Positions 11,710-24,044 of a stretch of DNA of 64,000 nucleotides are shown here, in pieces. The position numbers were made by a program, and so were the translations under genes. Location: NCBI GenBank assembly GCA_016584495.1, contig WAID01000007.1:4326001-4390000 (forward strand), read 5' to 3'. The stretch is from Celoporthe dispersa. Its lineage: Eukaryota; Ascomycota; Sordariomycetes; Diaporthales; Cryphonectriaceae. The notes under the pieces are model-generated. The model made no database searches. It was not told the origin of the DNA and saw nothing but the letters and a program-made list of their open reading frames with translations. Each line of letters opens with the position of its first letter. Positions within the stretch are counted from its first letter, which is position 1.

Positions 11710-13337
11710 ATGGCCATCCTAGCCACCATCTCCCTGGTCTCTGTCCTGTATCTCGTCTCTCTGTGTGTGTATCGCATTTGGCTACACCCCTTGGCCTCGA
11801 TTCCCGGGCCCAGGCTTGCCGCTCTCACCGGGTGGTACGAGGCATATTTCGAGCTCTGTCACAAAGGGCTTGGCGGGCAATACACATTCCATATCAGAGA
11901 GCTGCACAGCAAGTATGGGCCGATTGTCCGCATCAGCCCGTGGGAAGTTCACATTGACGACCCGGATTTCTACTCCACGATTTACACGAGCAGAGAGGGC
12001 CTGGACAGGCCTGAGTACCTGACATGGCGCTTCGGATCCCCATACGCGCTCTTGTCAACCTCGGACCACCACCTGCACAGGATGAGGCGTTCGGCGCAGG
12101 ATCCGTTCTTCGCCAAGGGGAAGATTGCGCGGCTCGGGCCGATGATAAAGGACAAGGCTGTCAGGATGTGCGACATGCTCACCCGGGACTTCGCACAGAA
12201 GGGCCGCCCGGTCACCCTGGACGACATGTTCGCGTGCTTCATCGCCGACGTGACGACCCAGTACAGCTTCGACAGGGACTTCGACTGGCTCGGACACGAG
12301 GATTTCCAGAGCCCCGTCCTCAAGGCCATCGGTAACCTGAAAGGTATCGCACACCCATGCACGCAGTTCCCTTGGCTCGCGCGTCTTGCGACCGCCATCC
12401 CGCCCTCGGTCGTCGGTTATCTGCAGCCCTCCATGCGCGCCGTGCACGAGTTCCAAGAGGAGATGCGGCAGCTGGTCCGCGGCGCCCAGCGGGATCTCGA
12501 GCTGGGAGAGAGTCAGGACGAAAAGGGTGGCCAGACAGACCGGACGATTATCCACGGCATCCTGCGCTCCGGCCTGCCGAAAGAGGAGCTCGAGGTGGAG
12601 AGGTTGAAGGACCACGCGGCCGGCCTTCTTGCTGCGGGCGTGGCCAGCCCAGCGTGGACTCTGAGGACGGCCTCGTTCCATATCATCAGCAACAGGGCGA
12701 TTTACGAAAGGCTGAGGGAGGAGCTGGAGGCTGCGATGCCCGATCCAGAGATAACGCCGTCTCCTGATCAGCTCGAGAGGCTGCCGTACCTGAAGGCCTG
12801 CATCGAAGAAGGTATGTCCTGACACCCATCCATTTACCATGCCTGCTTCTCGGTCCTCTGTCCCGCCAGCTGAACCTCTTCCTGGACAACAAGCAATACG
12901 CCTCTGCTGTGGTCAGATAGCGCGATCGCCGCGCATCTCCAAGAAACCAGTCCGATATGGCAATTACGTCCTTGCTCCGGGGACGCACATGTCTCTTGAC
13001 ACATGGCACATGCATCACAACGAGACGCTGTATCCTGATTCCTTCGCCTACAAGCCCGAGCGGTGGCTTGGCAGTGCCCGAGCTCCGGCCCCGTACGACG
13101 CCAGGCCGCTGAAGCACTATATGACGGCCTTTGGTAGGGGGGACGCGAATCTGCCTCGGGATCACCCTGACCTATGCCGAGCTTCCCATCGCCCTGGCCC
13201 TGCTGTTTAGAAGGTTTGACTGGGAGCTCTATGATACTACGTACGAGAGGGATGTCAAGGTTGTGAGGGATCAGATGGCCCCCGATGTATCTCCTACGAG
13301 CAAGGGAGTCCGGGCGTTGGCGAAGCAGAGACAGTAG
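11710..13337 (+). CDS. Cytochrome P450 monooxygenase, frame break in the heme loop
   Basis: A microsomal P450 of about 514 residues, expected to hydroxylate the polyketide product. The start MAILATIS at 11710 gives a membrane anchor followed by the IPGPRLAAL hinge. Exon 1 ends at 12811. An 82-base intron with an AAG acceptor (12812-12893) rebuilds the ExxR helix as EEAIRL. YKPERWL follows, then the heme loop FGRG..TRICLG with the cysteine ligand. The reading frame breaks inside that loop at the G run 13137-13142: six G are present where five would keep the frame. Everything on both sides fits the family. It therefore looks like either a sequence error or a knockout at the worst possible place. 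The gene lies between the acyltransferase and the alpha/beta hydrolase. Confidence 0.88.
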
Positions 13338-13565
13338 GGTTGCATTATAGATATGCTAACCCAATAAAGTCGGAACGCAACTCGGTACCTAGGCTGAAAC
13401 ACTTGGCGCAGAACAGTTGCATACGAGTGAAACGTCTACCCCAACTGAGTTCACAATACTAGATTATTATCTATAATGCGCTCCTCTCGACCTCTGCACA
13501 TGTCTGACTCGGGCTGACGAGTCTTTGCCGAGCTATCAGGCATCACATGGCGTCGCATGCGTAAA

Positions 13566-14730
13566 TCACGCCGAGTTGCGACAAGTATCCTTGATGAACC
13601 CAACAATGCCGGTGACCACAGTATCCAGGTGTTCGTCGCGGAAAACTTCTTCGTGCCCTGCGTCGACCTCAATCTTTTGCTTGTGAAAGCCGCCGGTGCT
13701 AGGTATCTCGTCGTAATGCTTCCTCTGCAGCTCGGCGTAGCTCATAGTGTCCCTCTCGGGCACGACGAAGAAGACACCCTTGAGTCCTGCCTTCCCCTGG
13801 CCCGCGCCCAGAGTCTTCCAGAGCGGCCAGGGCATCCACATGGCGATTTTGAAGTACGTCATGAGCGTCGTGCGGTTCACGTGTCCCTCAGCAAAACCGC
13901 GGCCCCGCTTCGCGAACGCTGCGTACTGGTCCGCGTCGTAGCCGTGGCCGAAGCCCACCGTGCTCTCGCCGCGCTGGTTGACCATCGGGACCATGAAGGG
14001 TTCGTTCCCCCGGACCTGTGACTCCCGGTCCTGCACGCACTTGCGGAGGACCCGCGTGCGCTGCTCGGGCGAGCTGAAGTCCAGGTCCGCCAGCGGTGCC
14101 ACGGCGATCGCGAAGCGGCACCGAGGATCCACGGCCGCGGTGGTCAGTCCTACAGTGCCGCCGAAGGAGTAGCCGAATATCCCGGCCTGAGCAGGCTCGA
14201 CCGAGTCCAGGGTGAGGAGATGTGTAAAGGCGTCGACCATGTCGCAGACACACTGGGGCGGGTCGATGTCGTTCCGCGGCTCGCCCTCGCTGGCGCCAAC
14301 GCTGCGCGGGTCGTAGAGGAGGACGGTGATGCCGTTCTCCTGGAGCTTCTCAGCACAAGCAGGAAGGTTCATCATCTCCAGCACACAGTTGAACTGCCCT
14401 GACAGTGGTTAGCATCCTGCTCGACCCCGGTACCAATCCTCGCTCCCTGAGAACCCGGGCAGTAGAGCTGGCGGGTCTGGTATGATGCCATCTTCAGGAG
14501 ACCCCCTGCCCTGATTCCTTCGATCTCGAGACAATGCACGCAGAGGAGTGCCCAGGGTGCTAGGATACCAGGGAGATAGGTCATGGGACTCTAGAGATAC
14601 ATAGACAGAAGCAAATGACACTCACACCGGGACACATAACGACACCTGGACCCGGCTGCCGGGCGTGGTACACACGCCCGCGCAGCCGGATGCCATCGGT
14701 GGTCTTGAAGTCGACATTTTCGAATGCCAT
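13566..14730 (-). CDS. Alpha/beta hydrolase of the polyketide transferase (Fma-AT/af380-like) family
   Basis: A 310-residue alpha/beta hydrolase. Members of this family release or transfer polyketide chains from HR-PKSs; fumagillin Fma-AT is the model. The start MAFENVDFKT is at 14730. A 232-base intron (14394-14625, GTGAGT to CAG) restores PGFNC next to the oxyanion region. The nucleophile elbow is GYSFGG (Ser about 111), the acid lies in VPERD (Asp about 250) and the histidine in DAGHEE (His about 282), so the triad is complete. Conserved LLYDPRSVGASEGEPRNDIDP supports the family. It converges on the P450 and is a plausible off-loading enzyme for the adjacent HR-PKS. A simple hydrolase role is the alternative. 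Confidence 0.88.
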
Positions 14731-16362
14731 TTCCTTGGTACCAGGGCCGAGCTTACTGAAAACACGAACCTGGCAGGGTACGTTGGGCGCGATGAGCTGG
14801 AAAAGATTCAATGGCAGTACACTGTACACCACCACAGTCCAGAGATCATAGATGCAGCGCGCTTGTCGCTCGCCCTGGGCTATGCAAATGGAGGCCCTCG
14901 TCTTCCAAGCCCTTCCGTCATTCAGAGTGGTGCTCGATTCACCCCACCCCTCTCTCTATCGCCATGCCGAGGTCTGTCCTCGACCAATACATTTACTACC
15001 ATGGACGTAGTAAACTCGGTTGCTTTCGAGCTAATAAGTCGCAATGGACTTGGCGAAGGATTCCAATGCAACAGCCGCTTAGTACATATGTGAAGACCCA
15101 CTTGGAAGGCCCTGTCCGACTTTCTCCACACGGGACTTTCACATGTTCTTCTCCTCTACGCTCTGATAGGCTGGACAGGCCTAGGATTGAATCCCTCGAA
15201 TTGCCAGCAGCTTGCTAGTATGTACTATGTAGTAATGCCCCCGCGGGCGCTGCAAGGGCTGCTCTTCTTTGGACGGGGGTTTTCGATCTTCTCTCAAAAC
15301 CAATTCCTCGCACCACTTAGAACCCTTGAGCCCTTATTTGCCTCCCATTGGATATGCAGGCGCGTGCGCTAGCAGGGTGGAACTTTTGAAGCAGATCGCA
15401 ACGCAACATACATAGTATGTCTTCCTGTGCTATGATAGATGCGCGGACCCTCTTCCTCCCGGGGCTATGTTGACACGAGTAGAAGTGATAAACATGGGAG
15501 CTGTAGAAATGGGATGTCGCGGTCGCAGTAGGAGTGTGACTACCGATTGCGAAGTACATGTCTTATGGATCCCAAAGGTTAGCGGCTTCCTGAGTGGATC
15601 TGCAGTGCCCTATATGAAGCAACCACTGCATGTATGAAGGTGGGTCAGCCTGGGGATCTCTGACTTCAGCATTATCTTGTGGGAGCATAATCCACAAAGA
15701 CGCCGCACTTTTACCGTCGACATGTCGCTTTCCGCTAGTCACGCCGGTGGCCTGAACCGCGCTACCAGCGCATGCAGATCCACCCACTCACTGCAGAGCA
15801 CGAAGAGAAGCTCAAGACATGAGACAGCTTACTACGTGAAGGATTCGCGGGCTCACGGCTTAGTGGCAGGTTTTTTCTGGTGCTCGCCAGGCCAGGCCAG
15901 GCCGGGCAGGAATAGCATTGCAACATCAGCGGAATACGTGATCATTTGGGCGGTAGACAGTGGTATGCCGCTTTGGTAGGAAGCAACCGTAGCATCCACG
16001 AGCGTAGGGTTCGGCCCTGTGGGCCAGACTTTGCCACTCAGGAGTGCAGGAGCCTCCTCCCTCGTCTGCCTGGTGACCTACTGAAGCATTACCGAGACGG
16101 ATATTTGTGTCTATCAGGCAGACGGGGTAAATGAAGCGCGCGGAGGACATGCCATGTGGTGTGTCTGTTGCTGAATTGTCTTTAAGACGGTACTTCTGTA
16201 TGAGGTGGCCAGCCTGACCTCGGAACTTGTCAGCTGCATTAGTCTCTCTCATCACCCCTCTCTACCTCCTCAAGCAAACCCTTCTTCAACTCGCTGCTCG
16301 CATCCGTGTGCACTAATACCTCGAAAGCTGGATGAGATTTTCAACCCTCCCGACAAGACGCC
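14731..16362. other. Intergenic region, no supported gene
   Basis: About 1.6 kb between divergent genes. The open frames present are short and lack domain motifs or plausible splice partners. Promoters of both flanking genes must lie here. Confidence 0.5.
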
Positions 16363-17601
16363 ATGGCCAGTATGGATAAGGGTCCCGCCATCATTGGCGT
16401 CTCGATCCTGTTTGAGGTCCTCGCCTTTATCGCCGTGGTCCTCCGCTTCTGGTCTCAACAGGTGAAGAGAAGGAAGATCGCGGCACACGACATATTGATT
16501 GTCGCTGCATTTGTAGGCCGTCCTTCGCCGTGCGGCCCTCACGACTTGCTGACAACCCGAGGCAGATCGGTGTCACAGCGCTTGCCGTCTGCCTGATTCT
16601 GAGTGTTACGCGCGGCGGTCTTGGTAAACATGCAGAACAGCTCGCGGCGACGCCTGAAAAGTTGGTGATTTTCGAGAAGGTAAGGCGTGGCCACGTCTTC
16701 TGCGCTCTGCATCCTGCGCTAAACGATGAAACTTCCAGCTCATCATCGGCCTCCAAGTTTGTTGGGCCTTTGCCATAACCTGCACCAGGCTGTCGATGCT
16801 CTCCTTATACATCGAACTCTTCTCCGAGGCAGCCACTTTCCGCAAAGTCTGCTTCTCCGCGATGATACTCTGTGTTCTATGGGGTATCGGCGAAATCCTG
16901 CTGGCCTTTTTGATCTGCAGGCCTCTCGCGTACAACTGGGATCCGACCCTCGATGGGGTTTGCGGCAATACCACGGCAGCCTACATTGGCGTGCATACGA
17001 GCAACTTCTTTGTTGACCTTGTAATTGCCTTGTTGCCAGCACGAGTTCTCTGGAACCTGAAGATGCCAACACACAGGAAAGTCGGGATCATCATGCTGTT
17101 TGCTCTGGGTGCTCTGTATGCGTCTCCCTGCCCCCCTCCCCTCTCCCTCAAACGCACGCCGGCTAATTCAAAGGGTCCAGTATCTGCGCCATCTCCATCG
17201 CCCGGGTCGCTCTATATCAGGATGTTGTCGATTACGGCGAGGCCGACTTTACCTACACGTCTACGACTCTCTATATCTTCACCGCGATGGAGCCAGCTCT
17301 GGGTACCACGCTGGCTTGCATGCCGCTGATGCGACCGCTTAGCGAGAAGATCTTTGCGACCTCTACTGTCACTTATCTGGTGTCTCTGATGCGAACGTCC
17401 AGGTCGCGAACTGCAAAGGGATCCTCAGGCAGGGACGGCTACGTGGAGACAGGTAGTGTGGAAGGTCTGCGCTCTGAAGCTCACTCTGGCGGAGGGTGGA
17501 AGACTTCCGGAGACAGGGAGCCGTGGGACGATGTACAGGGCATCTACGTCAACCGCGGCTTCGAGCAGCGGACTTATGAGTTGAAGACGGTGAAGCCATA
17601 G
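16363..17601 (+). CDS. Integral membrane protein with fungal rhodopsin-like domain (PTH11-type)
   Basis: A seven-helix protein of 353 residues. Exons are 16363-16512, 16566-16679, 16739-17115 and 17181-17601, and every junction is in frame. Family landmarks are AVVLRFWSQQVKRRK after helix 1, RLSMLSLYIELF, the CRPLAYNWDP segment with CGN, the FVDLVIALLPARVLWNLKMP helix and a hydrophilic serine- and charge-rich tail. Proteins of this family are thought to be plasma-membrane sensors, but few have a proven ligand. Genes of this type are often found beside secondary-metabolite clusters. No link to the polyketide can be shown here. Confidence 0.88.
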
Positions 17602-19000
17602 ACGGGAAACACCGGACCCGTCTTCTGAGACGTAAGTTCGGAGGACTTTGTATCCAATCGTTCCCTTGAGTGCCCAGATTTCTGACTCTGTGGGAATCTG
17701 AGGCGACATTGCTGGAAGACTGCGCAGCCCGCCGGGAAACTTACGAGCTGTTTCTATTGGATATATCTGTAAAATCCGCCGCGGCAGGCGGGGTAGAAAG
17801 CATTGAGCTCAGACTACTTGTAACTACGTCACATTTCCTTCAAATGTACACCACTGTGTATCTACGGAATCTATACTTTGGGGAGAACACAAACAGTGCG
17901 ATCGTGAAAGCGCCGCCTACAGTGTGCTCTTCCTGTTCATTCCTGGGGCAAAAGCTCCGTCCTACGTACAGCGTACCAAGACTAGCCAGAGTCTCTCAGC
18001 CACCCTCGTCACCCGCTAGCCTCTTGATCTGGGCAGAGCAGCGCCTCACAACTCGAGGATCATGAAGTGCAAAGTGAGTCTTGAGTACTCCACATATCAT
18101 GACCTACACAGGCCCCCGGTATAGACTGCGGGACTGGGAGTTGGTCGAACACAACGACTGGTTTCCCACTGCTCCCACTGCTCGCGATCTGTGCGGCGGT
18201 CCCCCGGATGCGAATGACTGCGTACTCGGTATCCTCCAGGAATCTGGATGGGCGCTCTGGGGAACCCACTTCACAAAGACCCACCCATAAGTACACAGTA
18301 CGAGCGAGCAATATCGGAAAAACTGGCCGGCGATCGTCCTGATCTCACCGTTGGAGATGGTACTATGTACAGACGTGGACCCATTGACCTTCCTAGACTA
18401 AACGGTATCCATGTTCAGCCGACAAAAAGAAAGGCAATTTCCGTGCCTACAGCCGGTTCTCAGGGATTCATGTTCACAGTCTCCCCCGTCAGCTCTTCCT
18501 TCTCACGCAGATCGGTGGACAGTCTTGGGGGCCGATATGGAAATCCTCCTTTCTGAGATGTGCGTATGTACGGACAGCCTGTCCAAAGTAATTACCATCT
18601 CTGGGCCCGTGCCAAGGGCCGATTCACCCGCGCCGCATGCTACAGTGTAATCACCCAACGTGCGCGCTCCTACGATGCTACGGTACGTCACTCACCGATG
18701 CTACCATGTGCCACAGTAGTGTGCGGCGAGTAGTAGAGTCTGCCTTCTGCGAGCTGAGCGCGCCACATGGCCATTCACCGCCCAGGGAAATATACGCCCA
18801 CTACCTACTGTGTACCATCTTACGGCCAGAAGATACGCTCGTCAGGGGCCAAATTACGCTTGCCACGACCCCTTTACATAGATCGATTCCGATGAATCGT
18901 GTATATTATAAAATGGCCGCGCGCCTAAAGGAGCGGCCGGCTCCTCCTGCGCTCAGGATCAGCTCCCACGTCGTGCACAAAACAGGCTCACCCAGTCACC
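17602..19000. other. Intergenic region upstream of the FAD oxidase
   Basis: About 1.4 kb without a convincing gene. Open frames are short and unmatched. The right end holds the FAD oxidase promoter. Confidence 0.5.
18907..18913 (+). promoter_or_regulatory. TATA box of the FAD oxidase gene
   Basis: TATAAAA lies 88 bases before the ATG at 19001, a usual spacing for a filamentous-fungal core promoter. Confidence 0.55.
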
Positions 19001-20901
19001 ATGCATTCTTCTGTGCTTAGCAGTGCTCTGCTCTCGGGTCTGGCCGCGGCGAGCGTCCTCCGACGCGAGGCAAACACGACAGGGTCGACGTGCAAGTACA
19101 TTCCGGGCGATGAAGGCTGGCCCTCGGCGACGGCATGGCAGAGCCTCAATGAGAGTGTGGACGGCCGGCTTGCGGCGACAAACCCAATCGCCCACGTCTG
19201 CCATGCCCCGACCTACTCTGAGGCCGAGTGCGCCACCGTTACGGAGGAGTGGGATCTGTCCTCATACATGTGAGTTGTTGCCCTCCCGGCCTCGATGCAG
19301 GTCCGTTGATCTGGCCTACCGAAAAGACTGACCACCTTGCGTGTCAGGAATGCCTTCCCGGCCGAGATTATGAATCCCTGGTGGCAAAACCAGTCATGCG
19401 TGCCCTCGACTCCCGAGTCAACGCCATGTACTCTGGGGAACCTTGCTAGCTACTCCATCAATGTCAGCAGTGTCGACGATATCAAGGCCGGTCTGGCATT
19501 CGCCAAGGAGAATGACGTGCGTCTCGTGATCAAGAACTCCGGACATGAGTATGGTGCCCCTTTTGACTTCCGATCCAACCACGCGTTCTGCAGGCCAGAC
19601 TGCTAACTTATGAGAAAAGCTGGATGGGCAAGAGCACCGGTAAAGGCGCCTTGTCGCTCTGGACGCACAACCTCGTCAGCCAGGAGATACTCCAGTACAA
19701 CTCCACATACTACCTAGGCCCTGCTCTCAAAGTAGGAGCGGGAGTAACGAGTGATCAAGCCGCCGAGTTCGCCGCGAGCAACGGCTATCGTGTGGTTGTT
19801 GGCGAGTGCGCCACGGTAGGTTTTGCCGGTGGCTATACTCAGGGCGGCGGACACTCGCTCCTCTCCGGGCTCTATGGCCTCGGTGCAGACAACGTCCTGG
19901 AGTGGGAAGTCATCACAACCTCGGGTGAGCTCCTTGTGGCTACACCTGACCAGAATGTAGACCTCTACTGGGCGCTCAGCGGCGGCGGTGGCGGCACCTA
20001 CGGCATTGTCGTCTCCATGACAACGCGCCTGTTTGACGATGACCAGATTGCGAGTGCGTATTTCGGCTTCACTGTCGATACGGCCGGCGGCCTCGAGGAG
20101 TTCTGGGATGCCGTGGCTGTGTTCACCCAAGAGCTCCAGGTCCTCGTCGATAACAACGGCGTCGGGGCCGGATACTTCCTCGAGAACACCTCCTTGACCG
20201 TCTTTACTCTCATGGCCAGCGGCTACACATCCGCCAACCTCTCGACACTACTCCAACCTATGGTGTCGGCTCTCGAGAAGTCGGGATCGGGCACGATCAC
20301 CAACGCGTCGCTAGGGCTCACCGTGTACGAGGGAAGCGGGTACTACAACCTGTACAAAACGGCGCTCGAGCCCGTTTTCGCGGCCGAGACGCAGAGCCCC
20401 GTCATGGGCGGCCGCTTTGTCTCGCGCAGCAACATGGCTACCAACGCTAGCGCCGTCCTGGACAGCTTTCGCACTGTCGTCGAGAACGGCACGTACTACC
20501 TGGGCATCTCGGCGCTTAACACCAACAGCTCCGTTTCCGTGGCGGACCCCGTCGCCGACAACGCCGTGACGCCCGCGTGGCGCGAAGCGTTCCTCAGCGT
20601 CATCGTCGGCCAGACCTGGAGCTTCTCTGACGACTGGAGCGTGGTCGGGGGCGTGCAGGCCGACCTCGTCGGCCGCATCTTGCCGGCTCTGGAGGCTGCC
20701 ACCCCCGACGCGGGCGCGTACATGAACGAGGCCAACTGGCAGCAGGCCGACTGGCAGGACGTCTTTTACGGCGCTAACTACGAGAATCTAGAGAGCATCA
20801 AGGAGAAATACGACCCGAATGGCGTGCTCTACGGACTGACCGCTGTTGGGAGTGAGGCATGGGCTGAGGATGCGGACGGTAGATTATGTCGGAGTGGATG
20901 A
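19001..20901 (+). CDS. Secreted FAD-linked oxidoreductase (berberine-bridge-enzyme type, bicovalent flavin)
   Basis: A 583-residue FAD_binding_4/BBE oxidase. Exons are 19001-19269, 19348-19548 and 19620-20901. The second intron has a perfect TGCTAAC branch site. The N-terminus (MHSSVLSSALLSGLAAASVL) looks like a signal peptide, and many N-x-S/T sites suggest secretion. His156 in NSGHD and Cys220 in VGECATVG are the two residues that bind the flavin covalently in this family. GGYTQGGGHS and YGLGADNVLEW complete the FAD domain. The C-terminal YENLESIKEKYDPNGVLYG is the usual BBE tail. Such oxidases cyclise or desaturate metabolites. It may belong to the left polyketide cluster, but it lies after a 1.4 kb gap. 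Confidence 0.93.
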
Positions 20902-21867
20902 GCCGACCGTGTACATAAACGTGAAGAAGTCGAGTGTCCTCGCGGACAGGGGGAGGTTAATGGTGCTGATATGGGAGACGTCAGATTTCTGAAGCTGCAG
21001 AGGTGAAGACTGAGCCCGCAGCGTCCCTTAGATTCTTCTGCTGACGGGTCAAGCCCTGCCATGTACAAATATTGTCACATACTGCTTACGGTGATTTAAT
21101 AAGACGATTCATTGCTTGCATACATGCGAGCTGTTCTATCGATCCCCCTAACATTCAGCCATACATCAGCTGCGAAATTCTTTGATCTGCGATCTGAAGG
21201 TATTGCTCAAGGAATGATCTTGATGAGATGAAAGATTTATATTCCCGACTCACACTAGCGGAAATCAGAGGAAAGCAATAAACATATTGAATCTGTCTCT
21301 TGGGCTCCCAGCCCCGCTGTTCCGTGTGATGTGACTTGTTTCGTGACCTGCATGTTGAATGGGTTATAACATCAGCGACCTGACATGAACTTATATTATC
21401 TTGCATGAAAATGGTAGCAAGCGTTCCTAATATTAGCACTAAGTCGATTATTTACTTATTGCATTACTGCTGTTGAGTTTTTATTTCTTTTGGGGGTAAA
21501 CTTTTTATATATAATTTACCTATCATGTTAGCGATCGGATCAGCCTCTCCTTACCGGACCTGGGATATATTATTCCCTCCCAGAGCTGGTCGTGCTGGTT
21601 AAGATTCCCAACCAGAAGCACTTCCATTACCTCTCCTCTCCCTCGAGGGGCTTTGCATATTGTGTGGTGAAGTGCACGATACGTGCCGTGTAGGGCCTCC
21701 GGGTCCGTAGGTCTGTATCTCTAGACAGTGGCTAGCACCGCAGCTCAAAACAGCAAGTACTTCTCTTAAGTATCTATTGGGCGTTGCGTCAATATCGACC
21801 CTCCCCCCCCTGGCCTCCTCCCCCCCAAAGAGAACGGATTATGTGCCCGGGGTCACTACAATCATAG
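20902..21867. other. AT-rich convergent spacer
   Basis: About 970 bases between two converging genes. The sequence turns AT-rich from about 21060. I see no gene. Confidence 0.5.
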
Positions 21868-24044
21868 TCATTCCATGCTCGGTTCTTGAGCGAAGAATTG
21901 GGCAAGAAAATCGACATCATCTCCTGTATTGGACAACGCAATGCCTGACTTTTGACCATCGCGTGCTCTGATAATTCCGTCGCGAATCTCGGCAATGCAG
22001 GGCCACACGTCCTTGACCAAGTCCATGGTCTCGAGAATCTGCGCCAGCTGCCGCGCGATTTCTGGGTCGTCCCAGGCCAGACCTTCGAGGTAGCGCCGCA
22101 TGAGCACCGCACCAGCGGCGGTCGAAAGGGTATAGGCAAAGTTCAGGAGCATGTAGCGGAACTTGTAGAAGCGAGCATAGACGCGCATCAGTCGCAGAAT
22201 GACGCCTAGGGACTCATAGCAAATTTCGATGTCCTCGCTCGTCGGATCCGATACTGACTTGCAGGAGATACGACTGTGCGGGCGATGCAGAACGATCATA
22301 ATGGTATGGAAAAGCAAGCTGTTGGTATTTTTGGACCGCGTGGGCCCTCGTGCGTTAGCACCAAAAAGTGACACAATCTGAGGAGATTGCGTGCGCACGC
22401 AGAACTCACTGAAGATATAAAACTGCCGAAGATACTTGGCCGACTGTCCATTAACTCCAGTGCAGCCTGCTAGGCAAGCCCATATGCCATTTGGTGAGGT
22501 CGATGTGGAGTTGTCGGACACTGGCTGTTACCACAGCGTCATTGACCTTGGACCGGCGGTTCTCAAAGAGTTCTATAATTATACGATGCAGGATCTTTGA
22601 TAGTTCCACTTGTTATATGAATGCTTCAACCAGCACGATGCCATCTTCGACCGAGTTGCCGTGAATTCCGTTCAGCTCGAGCAGAATCTCCCAGTTCGGC
22701 GGATAGGGCAATCTCAGAGGGTTCTGCACGTCGGATTCATAGGGATACAAGGCGGGCGGCCGACCGAAAGAGAGACTTAATTGCTTATCGGCCACAAATG
22801 CTGCCCAATACACGCGGCGGGAGATCCCACAGACGACGTCATGTCCGGGATCGCTCGTTGCTGTACTGGTTCCATCGCTCCAGTTCTCTGGGTCGAAGTG
22901 CAAACCCATCTAGTGCGCTAATCGGAATGCCATGCCGCAGAATAGCCAACCTCGTGACATGCGACCACGCCCGATCTCGCAGTAGCCGAGTATGAGCAAG
23001 GCCTACAGCTTGGCCAGCTCAGGTCTATCCAGCGAGCGGAACAGCAGGAACTATGCCTGCTGCGAGTACACATCGACTAGCGATTTCAGCTCCTCATCGG
23101 GGGATATCAATGCTGCCATGGCGCAGATAGCATAGACAAGTATGTCGGAGCTGTGCCCTTCGACACTCGAGTGGTACTCTCGGATAAAGTACTCCCGATG
23201 CACGCACATATGATACTAGTATTAGTGCTTGAAGAAGGTCGCCAGAAGCGTCCGCGTCACAGCATCTCGCGGTCCGAATCGTGCATTTCCAACGGCTATA
23301 GGGATCGGGGAACTAAGGTACTCATGCCCATCTGACCAACTCACTTGCGACATACTGTCGCTGGACTCGAGGTTCGCGTCTGTCTCCGCGCTGGGATGCG
23401 ATGACATTGGCAGTTCCTCTGAAATGGAAATCTGGAACAGGCTACTTGCGCCGTAGAAATGTGCAATGCCGCCCTTGACGCTCGTTAGGAATTGCCCCGT
23501 CTGTGATCTCGCTTGGCCGACCTTGCTGGCGTCCTCCGCGGAACCAGCTGGCAACATATCGTGAGGTGGCGCTGTAGAGGCGACCAAGCTAGCTTGATAT
23601 ACAGCCAGCACTGCATCGCGCCGCTCGTTATCGGCCCCAATAAGTTCTTGTATCAATATTTCTAGTGAAGCTACTTGTGCTTCCAACGCTTGAACATAAC
23701 TCTTTGGCACAGGCCTAGTAGTGAATCGAAGGACCGGTGAGTGAGCTGCGCCTGCAATCAAGAAACGCGCGTGATTGTGTTTCGTCCCATCCCACCGGAG
23801 CGGCTTAAGGAACTTACCTCTGCTTTTCCCCCATCGTCCGCATACATTCTGCACCCGCTAGGCGGCATCGTGAGCATAGCGTTCTTTGATCACACCTGAT
23901 CTACCGCATGTAGCGAGTCAGCGCGCCGCTCCAGTAGGGCGAAAGAAAGAACCCTCGCACCTTGCGCTGTCGGCATCTATGGCAACTGATGCATATATAA
24001 GCTTCAATTATCAAATAGAACAGAGGACGAATATGCGCTGTCAT
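21868..24044 (-). pseudogene. Zn2Cys6 fungal-specific transcription factor, disabled by seven in-frame stops
   Basis: A zinc-cluster activator gene of about 640 codons with the Fungal_trans middle domain. Exons are 24044-23961, 23900-23818, 23714-22410 and 22318-21868, all in one frame. The first intron splits the zinc cluster, which reads C-x2-C-x6-C-x5-C-x2-C-x6-C once spliced (SCHRCRQRK then IRCDQRTLCSRC). RPVPKSYVQALEAQ starts the coiled linker. Stops lie at 23222 TAA, 23216 TAG, 23051 TAG, 23003 TAG, 22910 TAG, 22613 TAA and 22451 TAA. The protein matches the regulator at 31739 without gaps around several of them; for example FFKH-stop-Y aligns with FFKWQY. No stop is TGA, which fits C-to-T change in CAA/CAG (or TGG) codons. 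Confidence 0.85.

Noticed and set aside
15187..16134. Short frames between the alpha/beta hydrolase and the rhodopsin-like gene
   Set aside because: They lack motifs and splice partners and do not show coding-like composition.
23216..23349. Possible intron from GTGAGT (about 23348) to CACTAATACTAG in the regulator pseudogene
   Set aside because: The splice signals look good, but the removed part includes RTLLATFFKH, which aligns with the conserved domain of the regulator at 31739. The stops are better read as mutations.
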